This document shows positions 1 to 8,238 of a DNA stretch of 64,000 nucleotides, one piece after another (positions within the stretch are counted from its first letter, which is position 1; each line of letters begins with the position of its first letter). The notes under the pieces are model-generated. The model ran no database searches, had not been told where the DNA came from, and saw nothing but the letters and a program-made list of their open reading frames with translations. A program made the translations under genes and the position numbers. Location of the stretch: the NCBI GenBank assembly GCA_016714785.1, contig JADKCC010000033.1, positions 62,001 to 126,000 on the forward strand. Reading direction: 5' to 3'. The stretch is from Saprospiraceae bacterium. Lineage in GTDB: Bacteria; Bacteroidota; Bacteroidia; Chitinophagales; Saprospiraceae.

Positions 1-234
1 GATATACTGCGAATCGGTAGAACCTTCCAATCCGTGCAATAATATCACCAATTTTTCCGAGCTGCCTTGAAACCACCAATCCACATCAAAAAAATCTTGG
101 TCAGGAGTCATTATTCGCTCACGGACAAAAGGAAGAGTTTTTTTCTTTCGGAAAAGATAAGGATAGAGCGTATTTATATGGGCATTCCTAAATGGTAAAT
201 TAGGCTTATATTCGCTTGCGTCTAAAATGGGCAT
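1..234 (-). CDS. YheT-like alpha/beta hydrolase, N-terminal part (cut by window edge)
   Basis: This is the first 78 codons of a gene that runs off the left edge. Translating from the ATG at 234 gives an N-terminus with the pattern NLPFRNAHINTLYPYLFRKK and, near residues 64-76, LVILLHGLEGSTDSQ. The HGLEGS box followed by SxY is the oxyanion-loop region typical of the YheT/EMB8 branch of alpha/beta hydrolases, and the 'N.H.+T+.P.L' segment is the usual start of that family. The catalytic Ser, Asp and His lie outside the window. The protein is expected to be cytoplasmic; family substrates are poorly defined, with short-chain esters proposed. The family is clear, the substrate is not. Confidence 0.75.
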   Translation of the reverse strand, partial: MPILDASEYKPNLPFRNAHINTLYPYLFRKKKTLPFVRERIMTPDQDFFDVDWWFQGSSEKLVILLHGLEGSTDSQYI

Positions 235-342
235 CTAGTTAATATTACAAATTTTGAATTACAAAAGTTGATTTTTGAATAGTTAATTGTATTTAATAAG
301 TATGCTTACCTAAAAGTGAATGATTATCAATAAGGTAAGTAA

Positions 343-771
343 TTACAAAAGTACACCTACGCTAAATACAAATTGTTGATGGTCAAGGATCCATTTTGGT
401 TCGAGATAATAAGTGTAGTCATCATCAGGAATTCTGAAAGACACTCCAAGACCAACTGAATTGTTCACCACACTTGTTTTTGTAAAATTAACTCCAGCCA
501 TTGGGTTGATAATGAGTTTATCATTGAGATTAAACAAATTATAGTGAATATCGAAGTCAAAAGACCATTTTGCTTTGCTGGCAACATAGTAAGCGATATC
601 TACATTCAAATCCAACTTATCAGCAATGTCTTTGCCTACTTTTCCATTGATAGCTAGCGCCTTGAATTCATTATTGTTATTAAATTTCATACCACCACCA
701 AATACCCATTGAGATGATAATATATTATATTGTAAAAGCAAGAAAAAAAGAATGAACCATATATTTTTCAT
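343..771 (-). CDS. Small exported protein, possible outer-membrane beta-barrel
   Basis: A 142-residue protein with a clear signal peptide (hydrophobic stretch at residues 4-20, probable cleavage after SSQ). The mature part alternates hydrophobic and polar residues and contains repeated short strands such as LNVDIAYYV, LIINPMAGVNF and SVGLGVSFRI, and it ends in FSVGVLL. That pattern fits a small eight-stranded barrel or similar outer-membrane protein, but I recognise no named family. It is transcribed divergently from the SusC gene. A TAnnTTTG box lies 45 bases upstream of the ATG, which supports this start. The function is unknown. Confidence 0.6.
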   Translation of the reverse strand: MKNIWFILFFLLLQYNILSSQWVFGGGMKFNNNNEFKALAINGKVGKDIADKLDLNVDIAYYVASKAKWSFDFDIHYNLFNLNDKLIINPMAGVNFTKTSVVNNSVGLGVSFRIPDDDYTYYLEPKWILDHQQFVFSVGVLL

Positions 772-815
772 AAAAACTTCGGTTAAATGATAATTCTAAA
801 ATTAGAAGTGAAAGA

Positions 816-823
816 CAAATATA
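816..823 (-). promoter_or_regulatory. -7 box (TATATTTG) of the small exported protein gene
   Basis: On the minus strand the sequence reads TATATTTG, an exact match to the Bacteroidota -7 consensus TAnnTTTG, 45 bases upstream of the ATG at 771. No clear -33 TTTG was found. The match is short and the genome is AT-rich, so this is a moderate call. Confidence 0.45.
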
Positions 824-865
824 ATTATATTATCGATAGTGTCAAAATCTTAACAAAAAAATTCC

Positions 866-884
866 ATTATTCATGGTGAATAAT
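866..884. repeat. Perfect inverted repeat, 8-base arms, 3-base spacer
   Basis: ATTATTCA, spacer tgg, then TGAATAAT. It sits between two divergent genes, about 220 bases ahead of the SusC start. The size and symmetry suit a dimeric repressor or activator site, but no regulator gene is adjacent, and in AT-rich DNA such repeats can arise by chance. Confidence 0.35.
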
Positions 885-1082
885 AAGACAAATTATAAAA
901 CTATTAATAAAAGTAAATTTATAAAATATTGATAATGTGTATGCTGCGCGACAATTATACTTTTAGTTAAAAAAAAAACAAACCAAAAGGCAGCGTTTAA
1001 TGTTAAATTATAGTTAATATTGCAGTGTGTTTTGATGTTATTAATGATATCAAAATTAAATATTAATTAACTTAATCATTTA

Positions 1083-1095
1083 TTAATTAACCAAA
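1083..1095 (+). promoter_or_regulatory. Leader 13-mer TTAATTAACCAAA ahead of SusC
   Basis: This exact 13-mer ends 10 bases before the SusC ATG. The same 13-mer lies 13 bases before the Omp28-type T9SS gene (25294-25306, minus strand) and 11 bases before the six-module T9SS gene (35081-35093). It contains the palindrome TTAATTAA. Its position suggests a 5' leader element acting on translation or mRNA stability; that role is inference. Confidence 0.45.
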
Positions 1096-1105
1096 CAAAT
1101 TAAGT

Positions 1106-4100
1106 ATGAAACAATTTTTATTTACAATGGCCATCGTTTTGTGCGGAGTTGGAGTCTCCTTCGGACAGCGTATGGTATCAGGAACAGTGACTGATGATTC
1201 AGGGGCTGCTCTGATAGGCGCCAATGTGGTAGCCAAAGAAGCCAATGGCATTGGTACTATCACCGACATAGACGGTAGTTACAAACTTCAGCTTCCAGAC
1301 AATGTGGCAACATTGATATTCAGTTATGCTGGATATGATAACAAGGAGATGGCAATAGGTACATCTTCAGTTATTAATGTAAGTTTGTCAGAAGGTAAGT
1401 TATTGGAGGAGATAGTGGTAGTGGGTTACGGTACTCAGAGAAAAAGTGATGCTACATCTGCTATTTCGAGTGTTTCTGGGCAAGATATTGCTGGATTAGT
1501 AACTCCAAGTTTTGCAGGTCAATTAGCAGGTAGAGCGTCAGGTGTGCAAATCACCACCAACAGTGGTATTATCGGTCAAGCACCAAGAATCAGAATTAGA
1601 GGTATTGCTTCTGTAAATTCTGGTACAGATCCATTGATCGTAGTGGATGGTATGCCTATTTATTCAGGCGATTTAGGTGGATATGCAGATGCAAGTGGAT
1701 TGGGAGACATCAATCCAGCAGACATTGAGTCTTATGAAGTACTGAAAGACGGAGCTGCTACAGCCATATATGGTTCTAGAGGTGCCAATGGTGTAATCTT
1801 GATTACTACCAAAAAAGGAAAAAAAGGTTCTGTTAAAGTTACTTTAAATTCGGTTTTTGGAGTTGCCAATCCAGTAAAAACATTTGATTTGTTAAAAACA
1901 AGTGATTTTATAACGATTGCAAATGAAAAAAGAACAAATAGAGGTCAAACACCTTGGGCCGTTGGTACTACTTATGATACTGACTGGCAAGCTGCTGTTT
2001 TGAATGAGAATGCATTCCAAACTGACCATACTTTAGGTATAAGTGGAGGAACTGATGCGACGACGTATTACTTTTCATTAGGTTACGGTGCTCAAGACGG
2101 TGTAGCAAAGGCTAACAACATGAATAGATTTAATTTTAAAACAAATCTTGAACATAAAGTATTTAAATGGTTAACCACAGGTGGTGGTATTGCTTATGCT
2201 CAAACTAAGTATAATGGATTGAATACTGGTAGAAACTCTTTGTCTGGAAATATATTTAATGCCATCAGACAATTACCAAATACACCAATTTATAATGAAA
2301 ATCATCCAACTGGATATAATCTTACTACCAATAATACAGTGGTAGGTCAATGGGATAATACAGATCCAGTAGGTGATAATATTTCTAACATTGGGTATGT
2401 AATTGATAACAATATTTATGAATCAACCATTAAGAGAGTAACGGCCAACGCTTATCTTTCAGCAGATATCTACAAAGGTCTGACATACAAACTTATTGGT
2501 AGCATTGACAATCCTTTGACATCAGGATTTCTTTATTGGAGTCCTGTACATGGAGACGGAGCAGGTTCTAACGGAAGACTGCAAAATAGTATCAGTGATT
2601 TTTTAAGATGGAACCTTCAGCATGTTCTTAACTACAATACTGTTTTAGGGCAAAAACATAGCATTGGTGTAACTGGTGTTGCAGAATACCAAAAAGATAG
2701 AAATGAGTCTTACTTTAGTATAGGAACTGATTTGTTGAATGAATTTTATAATCAAGTCACAGTAACAAATTCATACTCCACTCAACAGTCAGGTGGTGGT
2801 GCTACAGAAGTTGGTATTATTTCTTATTTAGGAAGACTAAATTACAATTATGATCAAAAATATTTTGGACAATTTTCATATAGAAGAGATGGGCTTTCTA
2901 AATTGAGTCCTGCCAACAGATGGAACGATTTTATCGGTTACTCCTTAGGTTGGAATGTGACAAACGAGTCATTTATGGAAAGTGCAAAAGATATATTTTC
3001 TCAGATCAAGTTGAGATACTCTTTTGCTGCGGTAGGTAATACTGAGGTTGGAAATTATCCATATTTAGGATTGAGCGTTGCTTCTCCGTATGGTACACTA
3101 AATGGTATTGCATTTGGACAGTTTGGTAATGATGCATTAACTTGGGAAACAAGTAATAAATCTGATTTTGGATTAGATTTAGGTCTATTCAATGATAGAC
3201 TTAGAATGAAGTTTGATTATTTTGTAAATGACATTGACAACTTAGTTTTTTCTGTACCTGTAGCTCATTCACTTGGTGTGCCAAATAACAGAATTACTAA
3301 GAATATTGGAAAATCTTTGAATAAAGGATTTGAGATGGAAGCATCTTATGATGTCTTAAACAAAGGTGATTTCAGTTGGACTGTTGGTGCAAACCTTACA
3401 CTAATGTCCAATAAAATTGTTGCACTACCGAATCGTGGTGCTGACATTATTGGTGGAAGTTCAACAGATATCAATATTAATCCCAATATTATCATACGTG
3501 AAGGAGAGTCTATGAACTCTTTGTTTGGATATGAATATTGGGGAGTTAATCCAGCCAATGGAAATCCAGTATATGTTAAAGGAGATGGTAGTTTAGTACA
3601 AGGTAATATTCCTACAGGTACTTATCTTGGATTCGATCCGAACAATCCTTCCGAACTAGGAGCAGCATCGTCTTTGAGTGCAGCAACTGATAGAAAAATA
3701 TTAGGAAACACACTGCCTACTTACTTTGGTGGTTTTACTTCTAAGTTTGGCTATAAGCAATTTGATTTAAATTTCTTGGTTAGATTCAGTGGTGGTAATA
3801 AAATATTCAATGCCACAAGACGTGATTTGATGAATTTGAATTTGAATAACAATAGTACTGAGATATTAGGCAGATGGCAAAGTGTAGAAAACCCAGGTGA
3901 CGGTGTGACACCTAGACTTTGGGCTAGCAGCAATCCATTTGTAAACCTTACGGCAGCAGCTTCAACAAGATTTGTTGAAGATGGAGATTTTGTAAGTTTA
4001 GACAATATCTCATTAGGATATACACTTGGTTCAAGTTTGACCAAAAAAATAGGCGTTTCTTCCGTAAGAGCTTTTGCTCAAGCACAAAACGTGTTGATGA

Positions 4101-4222
4101 TTACGAAATACAAAGGATTAAACCCTGAAATGGAGACATTAGGAGTTGACTTAAACGGAACACCAATTTCAAGGATTGTATCTTTTGGTTTTAAATGTTG
4201 GATTCTAATTATTCAAATTTAA
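1106..4222 (+). CDS. SusC/RagA-type TonB-dependent outer-membrane transporter
   Basis: This is the TonB-dependent barrel of a SusCD nutrient-uptake complex, 1038 residues, the usual size. Residues 1-20 are a signal peptide. Residues 22-95 form a carboxypeptidase-regulatory-like beta-sandwich (VSGTVTDDSGAALIGANVVA). A plug domain follows, with SusC marks EEIVVVGYGTQ and SRGANGVILITTKKGKKG, and then a long barrel. The SusD partner starts 21 bases downstream. One oddity is the C-terminus, which reads FGFKCWILIIQI instead of ending in the usual aromatic residue. Dropping one A from the AAA at 4193-4195 gives FGFNVGF and a stop at 4206-4208, the normal SusC ending, so there is probably a one-base insertion. 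No carbohydrate enzyme lies nearby, so the substrate is unknown. Confidence 0.93.
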   Translation: MKQFLFTMAIVLCGVGVSFGQRMVSGTVTDDSGAALIGANVVAKEANGIGTITDIDGSYKLQLPDNVATLIFSYAGYDNKEMAIGTSSVINVSLSEGKLLEEIVVVGYGTQRKSDATSAISSVSGQDIAGLVTPSFAGQLAGRASGVQITTNSGIIGQAPRIRIRGIASVNSGTDPLIVVDGMPIYSGDLGGYADASGLGDINPADIESYEVLKDGAATAIYGSRGANGVILITTKKGKKGSVKVTLNSVFGVANPVKTFDLLKTSDFITIANEKRTNRGQTPWAVGTTYDTDWQAAVLNENAFQTDHTLGISGGTDATTYYFSLGYGAQDGVAKANNMNRFNFKTNLEHKVFKWLTTGGGIAYAQTKYNGLNTGRNSLSGNIFNAIRQLPNTPIYNENHPTGYNLTTNNTVVGQWDNTDPVGDNISNIGYVIDNNIYESTIKRVTANAYLSADIYKGLTYKLIGSIDNPLTSGFLYWSPVHGDGAGSNGRLQNSISDFLRWNLQHVLNYNTVLGQKHSIGVTGVAEYQKDRNESYFSIGTDLLNEFYNQVTVTNSYSTQQSGGGATEVGIISYLGRLNYNYDQKYFGQFSYRRDGLSKLSPANRWNDFIGYSLGWNVTNESFMESAKDIFSQIKLRYSFAAVGNTEVGNYPYLGLSVASPYGTLNGIAFGQFGNDALTWETSNKSDFGLDLGLFNDRLRMKFDYFVNDIDNLVFSVPVAHSLGVPNNRITKNIGKSLNKGFEMEASYDVLNKGDFSWTVGANLTLMSNKIVALPNRGADIIGGSSTDININPNIIIREGESMNSLFGYEYWGVNPANGNPVYVKGDGSLVQGNIPTGTYLGFDPNNPSELGAASSLSAATDRKILGNTLPTYFGGFTSKFGYKQFDLNFLVRFSGGNKIFNATRRDLMNLNLNNNSTEILGRWQSVENPGDGVTPRLWASSNPFVNLTAAASTRFVEDGDFVSLDNISLGYTLGSSLTKKIGVSSVRAFAQAQNVLMITKYKGLNPEMETLGVDLNGTPISRIVSFGFKCWILIIQI

Positions 4223-4243
4223 TAACATAATAAAATAGAAAAA

Positions 4244-5794
4244 ATGAAAAGTATTTTTTATAAAATGTGTATAGCAACATTGATAGTTTTTTCAATGAAT
4301 GGCTGTACAGAAGAAAATATTCTGAATTTGTCCCCGATCAATGATATTTCAGTTGATCAGGCATTTTCTACACCATCATTGATCGCTAGTTCAATGAATG
4401 GTATGTACAATGCAGCGGCTATAGGCCAATTTAATGCTGTTCCCACAAGCCCAAATGGTGGTCGTGGTTATATTTGGGGAGCAGCATTTGTTCAGCAAGG
4501 TGATAACCGAGGAGAGGATGTAGTAAATACGGCTACTTTTTACCAATTGACCTACACTGCTACTTATGACCCAACCACAGCCAATAACGTTTATTATTGG
4601 GTGGATGGATATAGATTGATCAATAGAACCAATCTTATGATTGAAGGTGTAACAAAAGCTGTGGAAAAAGGTGTAATTACAAAAGCAATAGGTGATGATT
4701 ATATCGGACAGGCTAAATTTTTAAGAGCGATCACACACTTTGAATTGGTAAACTTTTTTGCAAGACCTTATAACGAAACAGCAAATGGTTCGCATGAAGG
4801 TATTCCATATAGAGAAACTGGTATTGATACACAAACTGATATTGATACTGATATTACCAAAGGCAGAAATACTGTTGGGGAAGTTTATCAAAAAGTTTTG
4901 GCTGATTTGAATGATGCAGAAAACTTGATTACTAACACCACCCTTACCAAGGCATCAAAAAATGCTGCTATTGCGTTTAAGACGAGAGTGTATTTACACA
5001 TGAGAGATTGGGATAAAGTAATTACAGAAGGTGCCAAACTAAATGGCAAATATACTTTAGAGGCACATCCTGGTGGACCTTTTGCCAATTCTTATGCCAA
5101 TACTGAATCAATTTATTCTATGTTGCAAGCTGCAACAATGAACCCTGGTGTAAATGCAGCATTAGCATCTCAGTATAATAGGAGACTTTTAGTTTGTATT
5201 TCTCCAATAATTTGGAGAGACCCTGAATGGTTGACTGACGATAAGAGAAGAATGGATGTACCTGGTGATCCTTTGTCCATGGTATTTACTTCAGCTGGTA
5301 GAAAATACACCAACAAATATAAAGATGGTGTAAATTATACAGATGCTTCACCTGTCATTAGATATGCAGAAGTACTCTTAAATATGGCTGAAGCTTATGC
5401 AAGAAAAAGTGATATGACTAATGGTATGAAGTATTTAAATCAAGTACGTGATAGATCCTTGGCCGCACCTGCTACTCAAAGTTATACATCTTTTGCCGAT
5501 GCAAAAGCTTTGGTTGGTGCAATCCTTAAAGAAAGAAGAATTGAATTTGTAATGGAAGGCAGAAGATGGTCTGATATTCATAGATTGCAAAAGGATGATT
5601 TATTTCCTATAGATGGCATTCCAGCAAAAGTTGCTAATGGAAATCCAGCTGCTACTGCTTTTGAATTGGGAACACCTTATTCTGGTCCTTATGGTGTTGC
5701 AGCGGTGCCAGGGTCAAGTCATAAAGTTATTTGGCCTATCCCACAAATTGAATTAGATGCCAATCCAACGCTTAAGCAGAATCCTGGTTATTAA
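4244..5794 (+). CDS. SusD/RagB-type surface lipoprotein
   Basis: A 516-residue SusD homologue, the lid and ligand-binding lipoprotein that closes over the SusC barrel. The lipobox is SMNGC with Cys21. The N-terminal region holds the SusD-like TPR-type helices (KFLRAITHFELVNFFARPY). The C-terminal RagB/SusD region includes VIRYAEVLLNMAEAYAR and ERRIEFVMEGRRWSDIHRLQ, and the protein ends in LKQNPGY, the family's standard ending. It lies 21 bases after the SusC gene in one transcription unit that closes with a strong terminator. The ligand cannot be predicted from sequence. Confidence 0.94.
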   Translation: MKSIFYKMCIATLIVFSMNGCTEENILNLSPINDISVDQAFSTPSLIASSMNGMYNAAAIGQFNAVPTSPNGGRGYIWGAAFVQQGDNRGEDVVNTATFYQLTYTATYDPTTANNVYYWVDGYRLINRTNLMIEGVTKAVEKGVITKAIGDDYIGQAKFLRAITHFELVNFFARPYNETANGSHEGIPYRETGIDTQTDIDTDITKGRNTVGEVYQKVLADLNDAENLITNTTLTKASKNAAIAFKTRVYLHMRDWDKVITEGAKLNGKYTLEAHPGGPFANSYANTESIYSMLQAATMNPGVNAALASQYNRRLLVCISPIIWRDPEWLTDDKRRMDVPGDPLSMVFTSAGRKYTNKYKDGVNYTDASPVIRYAEVLLNMAEAYARKSDMTNGMKYLNQVRDRSLAAPATQSYTSFADAKALVGAILKERRIEFVMEGRRWSDIHRLQKDDLFPIDGIPAKVANGNPAATAFELGTPYSGPYGVAAVPGSSHKVIWPIPQIELDANPTLKQNPGY

Positions 5795-5828
5795 TACCAT
5801 TTCAGTTTTAAAATATAAAGTTTTCTAT

Positions 5829-5860
5829 AAAGGCAAGGTGATGTTCACCTTGCCTTTTTT
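5829..5860 (+). terminator. Rho-independent terminator after SusCD
   Basis: Perfect 13-base-pair stem (AAAGGCAAGGTGA with TCACCTTGCCTTT), a 3-base loop and a T run continuing the right arm. It lies 34 bases after the SusD stop and closes the SusCD operon. Confidence 0.85.
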
Positions 5861-6097
5861 AGTGCAATGTGCAGGGGTTTTAATTTAATATAAAGTGAAT
5901 TGCTAAAAAGTTGATAGTTTAAAAAATAAAAGATTGTAATCATTTAATATTAAGTCACACTTAATTCTACATCATAAATAAGGTAGTAGAAATAAAATAT
6001 TAATATCACTTGCTTTATTCTACTTTGTTAAATTAGGAATTATCATCAAAAGACTCAAATAGGTTGTCTGGCTTATCGTTTTTGATTCGCCGATCTT

Positions 6098-6295
6098 ATG
6101 AAGGAAGTCAAAGCTAGGTCATCAAAGTATATTAATGATGTGTATAGATATGTCCAAAATCAAGAAAAACATCATAGAAAACAAAAATTCAAGGATGAAT
6201 ATGTGTTATTGCTACAAGCTTTTGATGTCGTTTATGATGAACAGTACATTTTTCATGAACCAAAGGATTATTTCTCCCCCAAACTTCTCAAATGA
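6098..6295 (+). pseudogene. C-terminal remnant of an IS200/REP-type (Y1) transposase
   Basis: Only the last ~50 residues of a HUH/Y1 transposase remain. The segment VYRYVQNQEKHHRKQKFKDE followed by YD-x-YIF is the characteristic C-terminal block of IS200-like and REP-associated tyrosine transposases ('YI.NQ..HH....F..EY' and 'YDE.Y.F'). The HUH metal-binding motif and the catalytic Tyr region are absent. The frame upstream of the ATG hits a stop 4 codons earlier (TGA TTC GCC GAT CTT ATG). It is therefore a dead fragment, and it marks the edge of a decayed 2.4 kb zone. Confidence 0.7.
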
Positions 6296-6353
6296 ATCTA
6301 AAACTTAGTACAACATAAAAAAATGTGACGCAACAGACTCTCTTTGTACCTTC

Positions 6354-7124
6354 CTATACACTCGCTATCACCCGTATGCACGAAGCCACATTCACTGGGT
6401 CTATATGAGGCCGTGTACGGGAAGTAAATGTAGCCACCGCAAATACGAGGTAGTGAAAATCCTTTTGTACGGCAATGCTGCATTGCAACTCTGGTACAGT
6501 AAGCAACTTGACAAAATCAAAATGGGCCACAGGAGTCAGCGGCAATATGCTATTTTCAGGTTTGAAGTGGTATGCTTTTAGCTCCTGGTTATAGGTGATG
6601 TCTTGGATACCCTGTACATATAAGGACCAACTAACCTGATCATAGCCTTGGGGAAATTTAAAATATCTGTTGACATTGGCAGGTGGGATGCTGAATGTTA
6701 GTGCATCATCTGCGGTACGAGTACCGACTACAGGTACAGACACATACTCGGTGTACCTCAGCGCTGTCAGCTGCATTGGTTCAAAATGTTGGTCCGCTTC
6801 AGAAAACAAAAGGCCTCTCTGTCCATGTACGCTGCTCGTATCAAAACTAAACATCCTAAAAAGGTAAGATCTCAAAAACTGATGCGCATAAGGATGTCTG
6901 AAAGGTCGCAACTGGTGATGAGATCTAAATAACGCATTGGATACTTTACTAACGATGCCAAATTCGGCATTATGGGCTCTGGTAATAGCAAAAGATGCCT
7001 TCTTCTTGATATCATCTGCACTAGGGCCTCCCTTGGAAGCTACGACATTTTGTCCATTAAGAACATAAAATCTAAGACCTCCAAGTCTGCCGCGAAAGGA
7101 TCCATCTTCATTTACGATTGCCAT
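6354..7124 (-). CDS. Uncharacterised protein resembling a Bacteroidota-specific family
   Basis: A 256-residue protein. I place the start at the ATG at 7124 (MAIVNEDGSFRG), not at the in-frame ATG 27 bases upstream, because the family I recall begins close to the 'GxLGGLxFY' strand. Visible conserved-looking points are GRLGGLRFYVLNG (about residues 10-22), SKGGPS, RAHNAEFG and SSVHGQRGLLF. These resemble an uncharacterised family of 200-270 residue Bacteroidota proteins with an 'IGGIxFY..DG..ARxKGG ... NxxEFG ... T(S/D)..RGQR' layout. No signal peptide, membrane segment or known catalytic motif is visible. It lies beside a transposase remnant in a gene-poor region, which suggests acquired DNA. 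The function is unknown. Confidence 0.6.
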   Translation of the reverse strand: MAIVNEDGSFRGRLGGLRFYVLNGQNVVASKGGPSADDIKKKASFAITRAHNAEFGIVSKVSNALFRSHHQLRPFRHPYAHQFLRSYLFRMFSFDTSSVHGQRGLLFSEADQHFEPMQLTALRYTEYVSVPVVGTRTADDALTFSIPPANVNRYFKFPQGYDQVSWSLYVQGIQDITYNQELKAYHFKPENSILPLTPVAHFDFVKLLTVPELQCSIAVQKDFHYLVFAVATFTSRTRPHIDPVNVASCIRVIASV

Positions 7125-7615
7125 ATCAATAGTATTATTGTGTTTATACACTAATAAACGATTGCTCCCTTAATATTATTATTCATAAGTATATAATAAT
7201 TGTTATTAAAATGTAAAATACATATACTTATTATATCTTTTACATAAGACAACCTTATGATAAACATAGAACAACCATAGTATAATATACTTTATATAGC
7301 CTTTTACTTAGGGACCAAGGACGAACTACGAACGAATGGAATAGCTAGGGAAATCTAACGGAACAATATGAACGAACTGCCTCTATTTCTTTCAGCAGTC
7401 AGGTCTGAACGACAAATGTTATAATATGGTATCCTCCTCCAAGGATTTTAGTGACGACAAAGCAGTTTCGATCAACAGAATGACGAATGAGCAGACCAAG
7501 TACCTGAGTTTGCCATAGAATTAGGGGCTGCTGAAAAAGTCAGCTGTTATTTTTGGTTGTTAGTTTAACGGAAACTATCGTTCAAAAAACAAGCAATAGA
7601 GAATAAGAACGAAGT

Positions 7616-7790
7616 GAAGTGCAAGGCACCAAAGGCCGCAAGCCTTTGACGGAGTGAACCGTGAAACGGATGGGCAGGTGAAGTGCAAAGCACCAAAGAC
7701 AAAGTCTTTGACGAAGTGAACCGTGAAACGGGTGGGGGGGGAAGCACCAAAGACCCTTGACGAAGTGAACCGTGAGACAAGTGCGTGGGC
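7616..7790. repeat. Tandem array of about three ~62-base two-hairpin units
   Basis: Units start at 7616, 7680 and 7741, each opening with GAAG(TGCAA)xGCACCAAAG. Units 1 and 2 each carry two hairpins. The first is AAAGGC/GCCTTT at 7631-7647 and AAAGAC/GTCTTT at 7695-7709, where both arms change together and pairing is kept. The second is CCGTgaaACGG at 7659-7669 and 7721-7731. Unit 3 is shorter and decayed in both hairpins. A further partial unit (GAAGCGAAGGAACCCGTAAG) begins near 7803. The paired changes indicate selection or copying of a folded RNA or DNA. Confidence 0.7.
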
Positions 7791-7859
7791 CATGACAATG
7801 CGAGAAGCGAAGGAACCCGTAAGGGATGGGCAGGTCGAAAATGAACAACAATACACCTA

Positions 7860-7879
7860 GCTGATTTAAGTTTAAATCA
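7860..7879. repeat. Interrupted palindrome, 9-base arms
   Basis: CTGATTTAA, centre GT, TTAAATCAG. It lies just past the hairpin array, with a second hairpin TGCAGC/GCTGCA 36 bases on (7916-7930). Together they may mark the end of a decayed element. Confidence 0.4.
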
Positions 7880-7965
7880 GTGTCTTCATTTTTGAGTGAT
7901 TTCGTAACACTAAAATGCAGCAAAGCTGCACCATTCAGTTACCTTTTTTTGAACTAGACTTTTTC

Positions 7966-8016
7966 TTTACTTTTTTGGGTTGGTATTACAAAAGTAACTG
8001 GTGAACAAAAAGTAAA
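7966..8016. repeat. Hairpin TTTACTTTTTTG ... CAAAAAGTAAA
   Basis: Arms at 7966-7977 and 8006-8016. The same arm sequence (TTTACTTTTTTG/CAAAAAAAGTAAA) forms a tight hairpin inside the transposase-free element at 62817-62847, so this is probably a dispersed repeat module and not a local terminator. Confidence 0.5.
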
Positions 8017-8238
8017 AAGTACTTCCAACGCACATGACTCTAGGATTAAATGCATTAAAGGCTTAAGTTCTAATTTTAATTATTAGCAGTTGATAATTTA
8101 ATATTGGATAACAATTGGTATATGGCTTTGTCAGCAAGCACTAAATAAATACCTAATAAAAACACAAAGATGATGTTTTCATTCTTTGTGCCAATCTTCT
8201 CCTGGACAAATAGTTTAAGATGTTTGCTCAGCACATTG

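Larger units (their letters stand above)
772..1105. other. Divergent intergenic region ahead of SusC
   Basis: A very AT-rich, 334-base region with no coding potential. It holds a minus-strand -7 box for the small exported gene (816-823), a perfect inverted repeat with 8-base arms (866-884), and near the SusC start the 13-mer TTAATTAACCAAA, which recurs ahead of two other exported-protein genes in the window. A degenerate -7-like TAATATTG is present at about 1016. Confidence 0.5.
7152..8238. other. 1.1 kb non-coding zone with repeats and hairpins
   Basis: I find no credible gene here. From about 7524 (a segment beginning GGGGCTGCTGAAAAAGTCAG, reminiscent of some IS ends) the base composition becomes richer in G and C. 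A tandem array of hairpin units lies at 7616-7790. An interrupted palindrome is at 7860-7879, a TGCAGC/GCTGCA hairpin at 7916-7930, and a long A/T hairpin at 7966-8016. Three overlapping minus-strand reading frames across 7565-7923 are translations of the repeat and not genes. Confidence 0.55.

Noticed and set aside
6298..6483. 61-codon minus-strand frame overlapping the 3' end of the 6354-7124 gene
   Set aside because: It lies mostly inside the larger gene in another frame, with no start signal.
7565..7923. Three overlapping minus-strand reading frames of 77-113 codons
   Set aside because: All three frames are open because the DNA is a tandem repeat; the translations repeat the same low-complexity phrase (FTVHFVK) in each frame and have no start signal or homologue.
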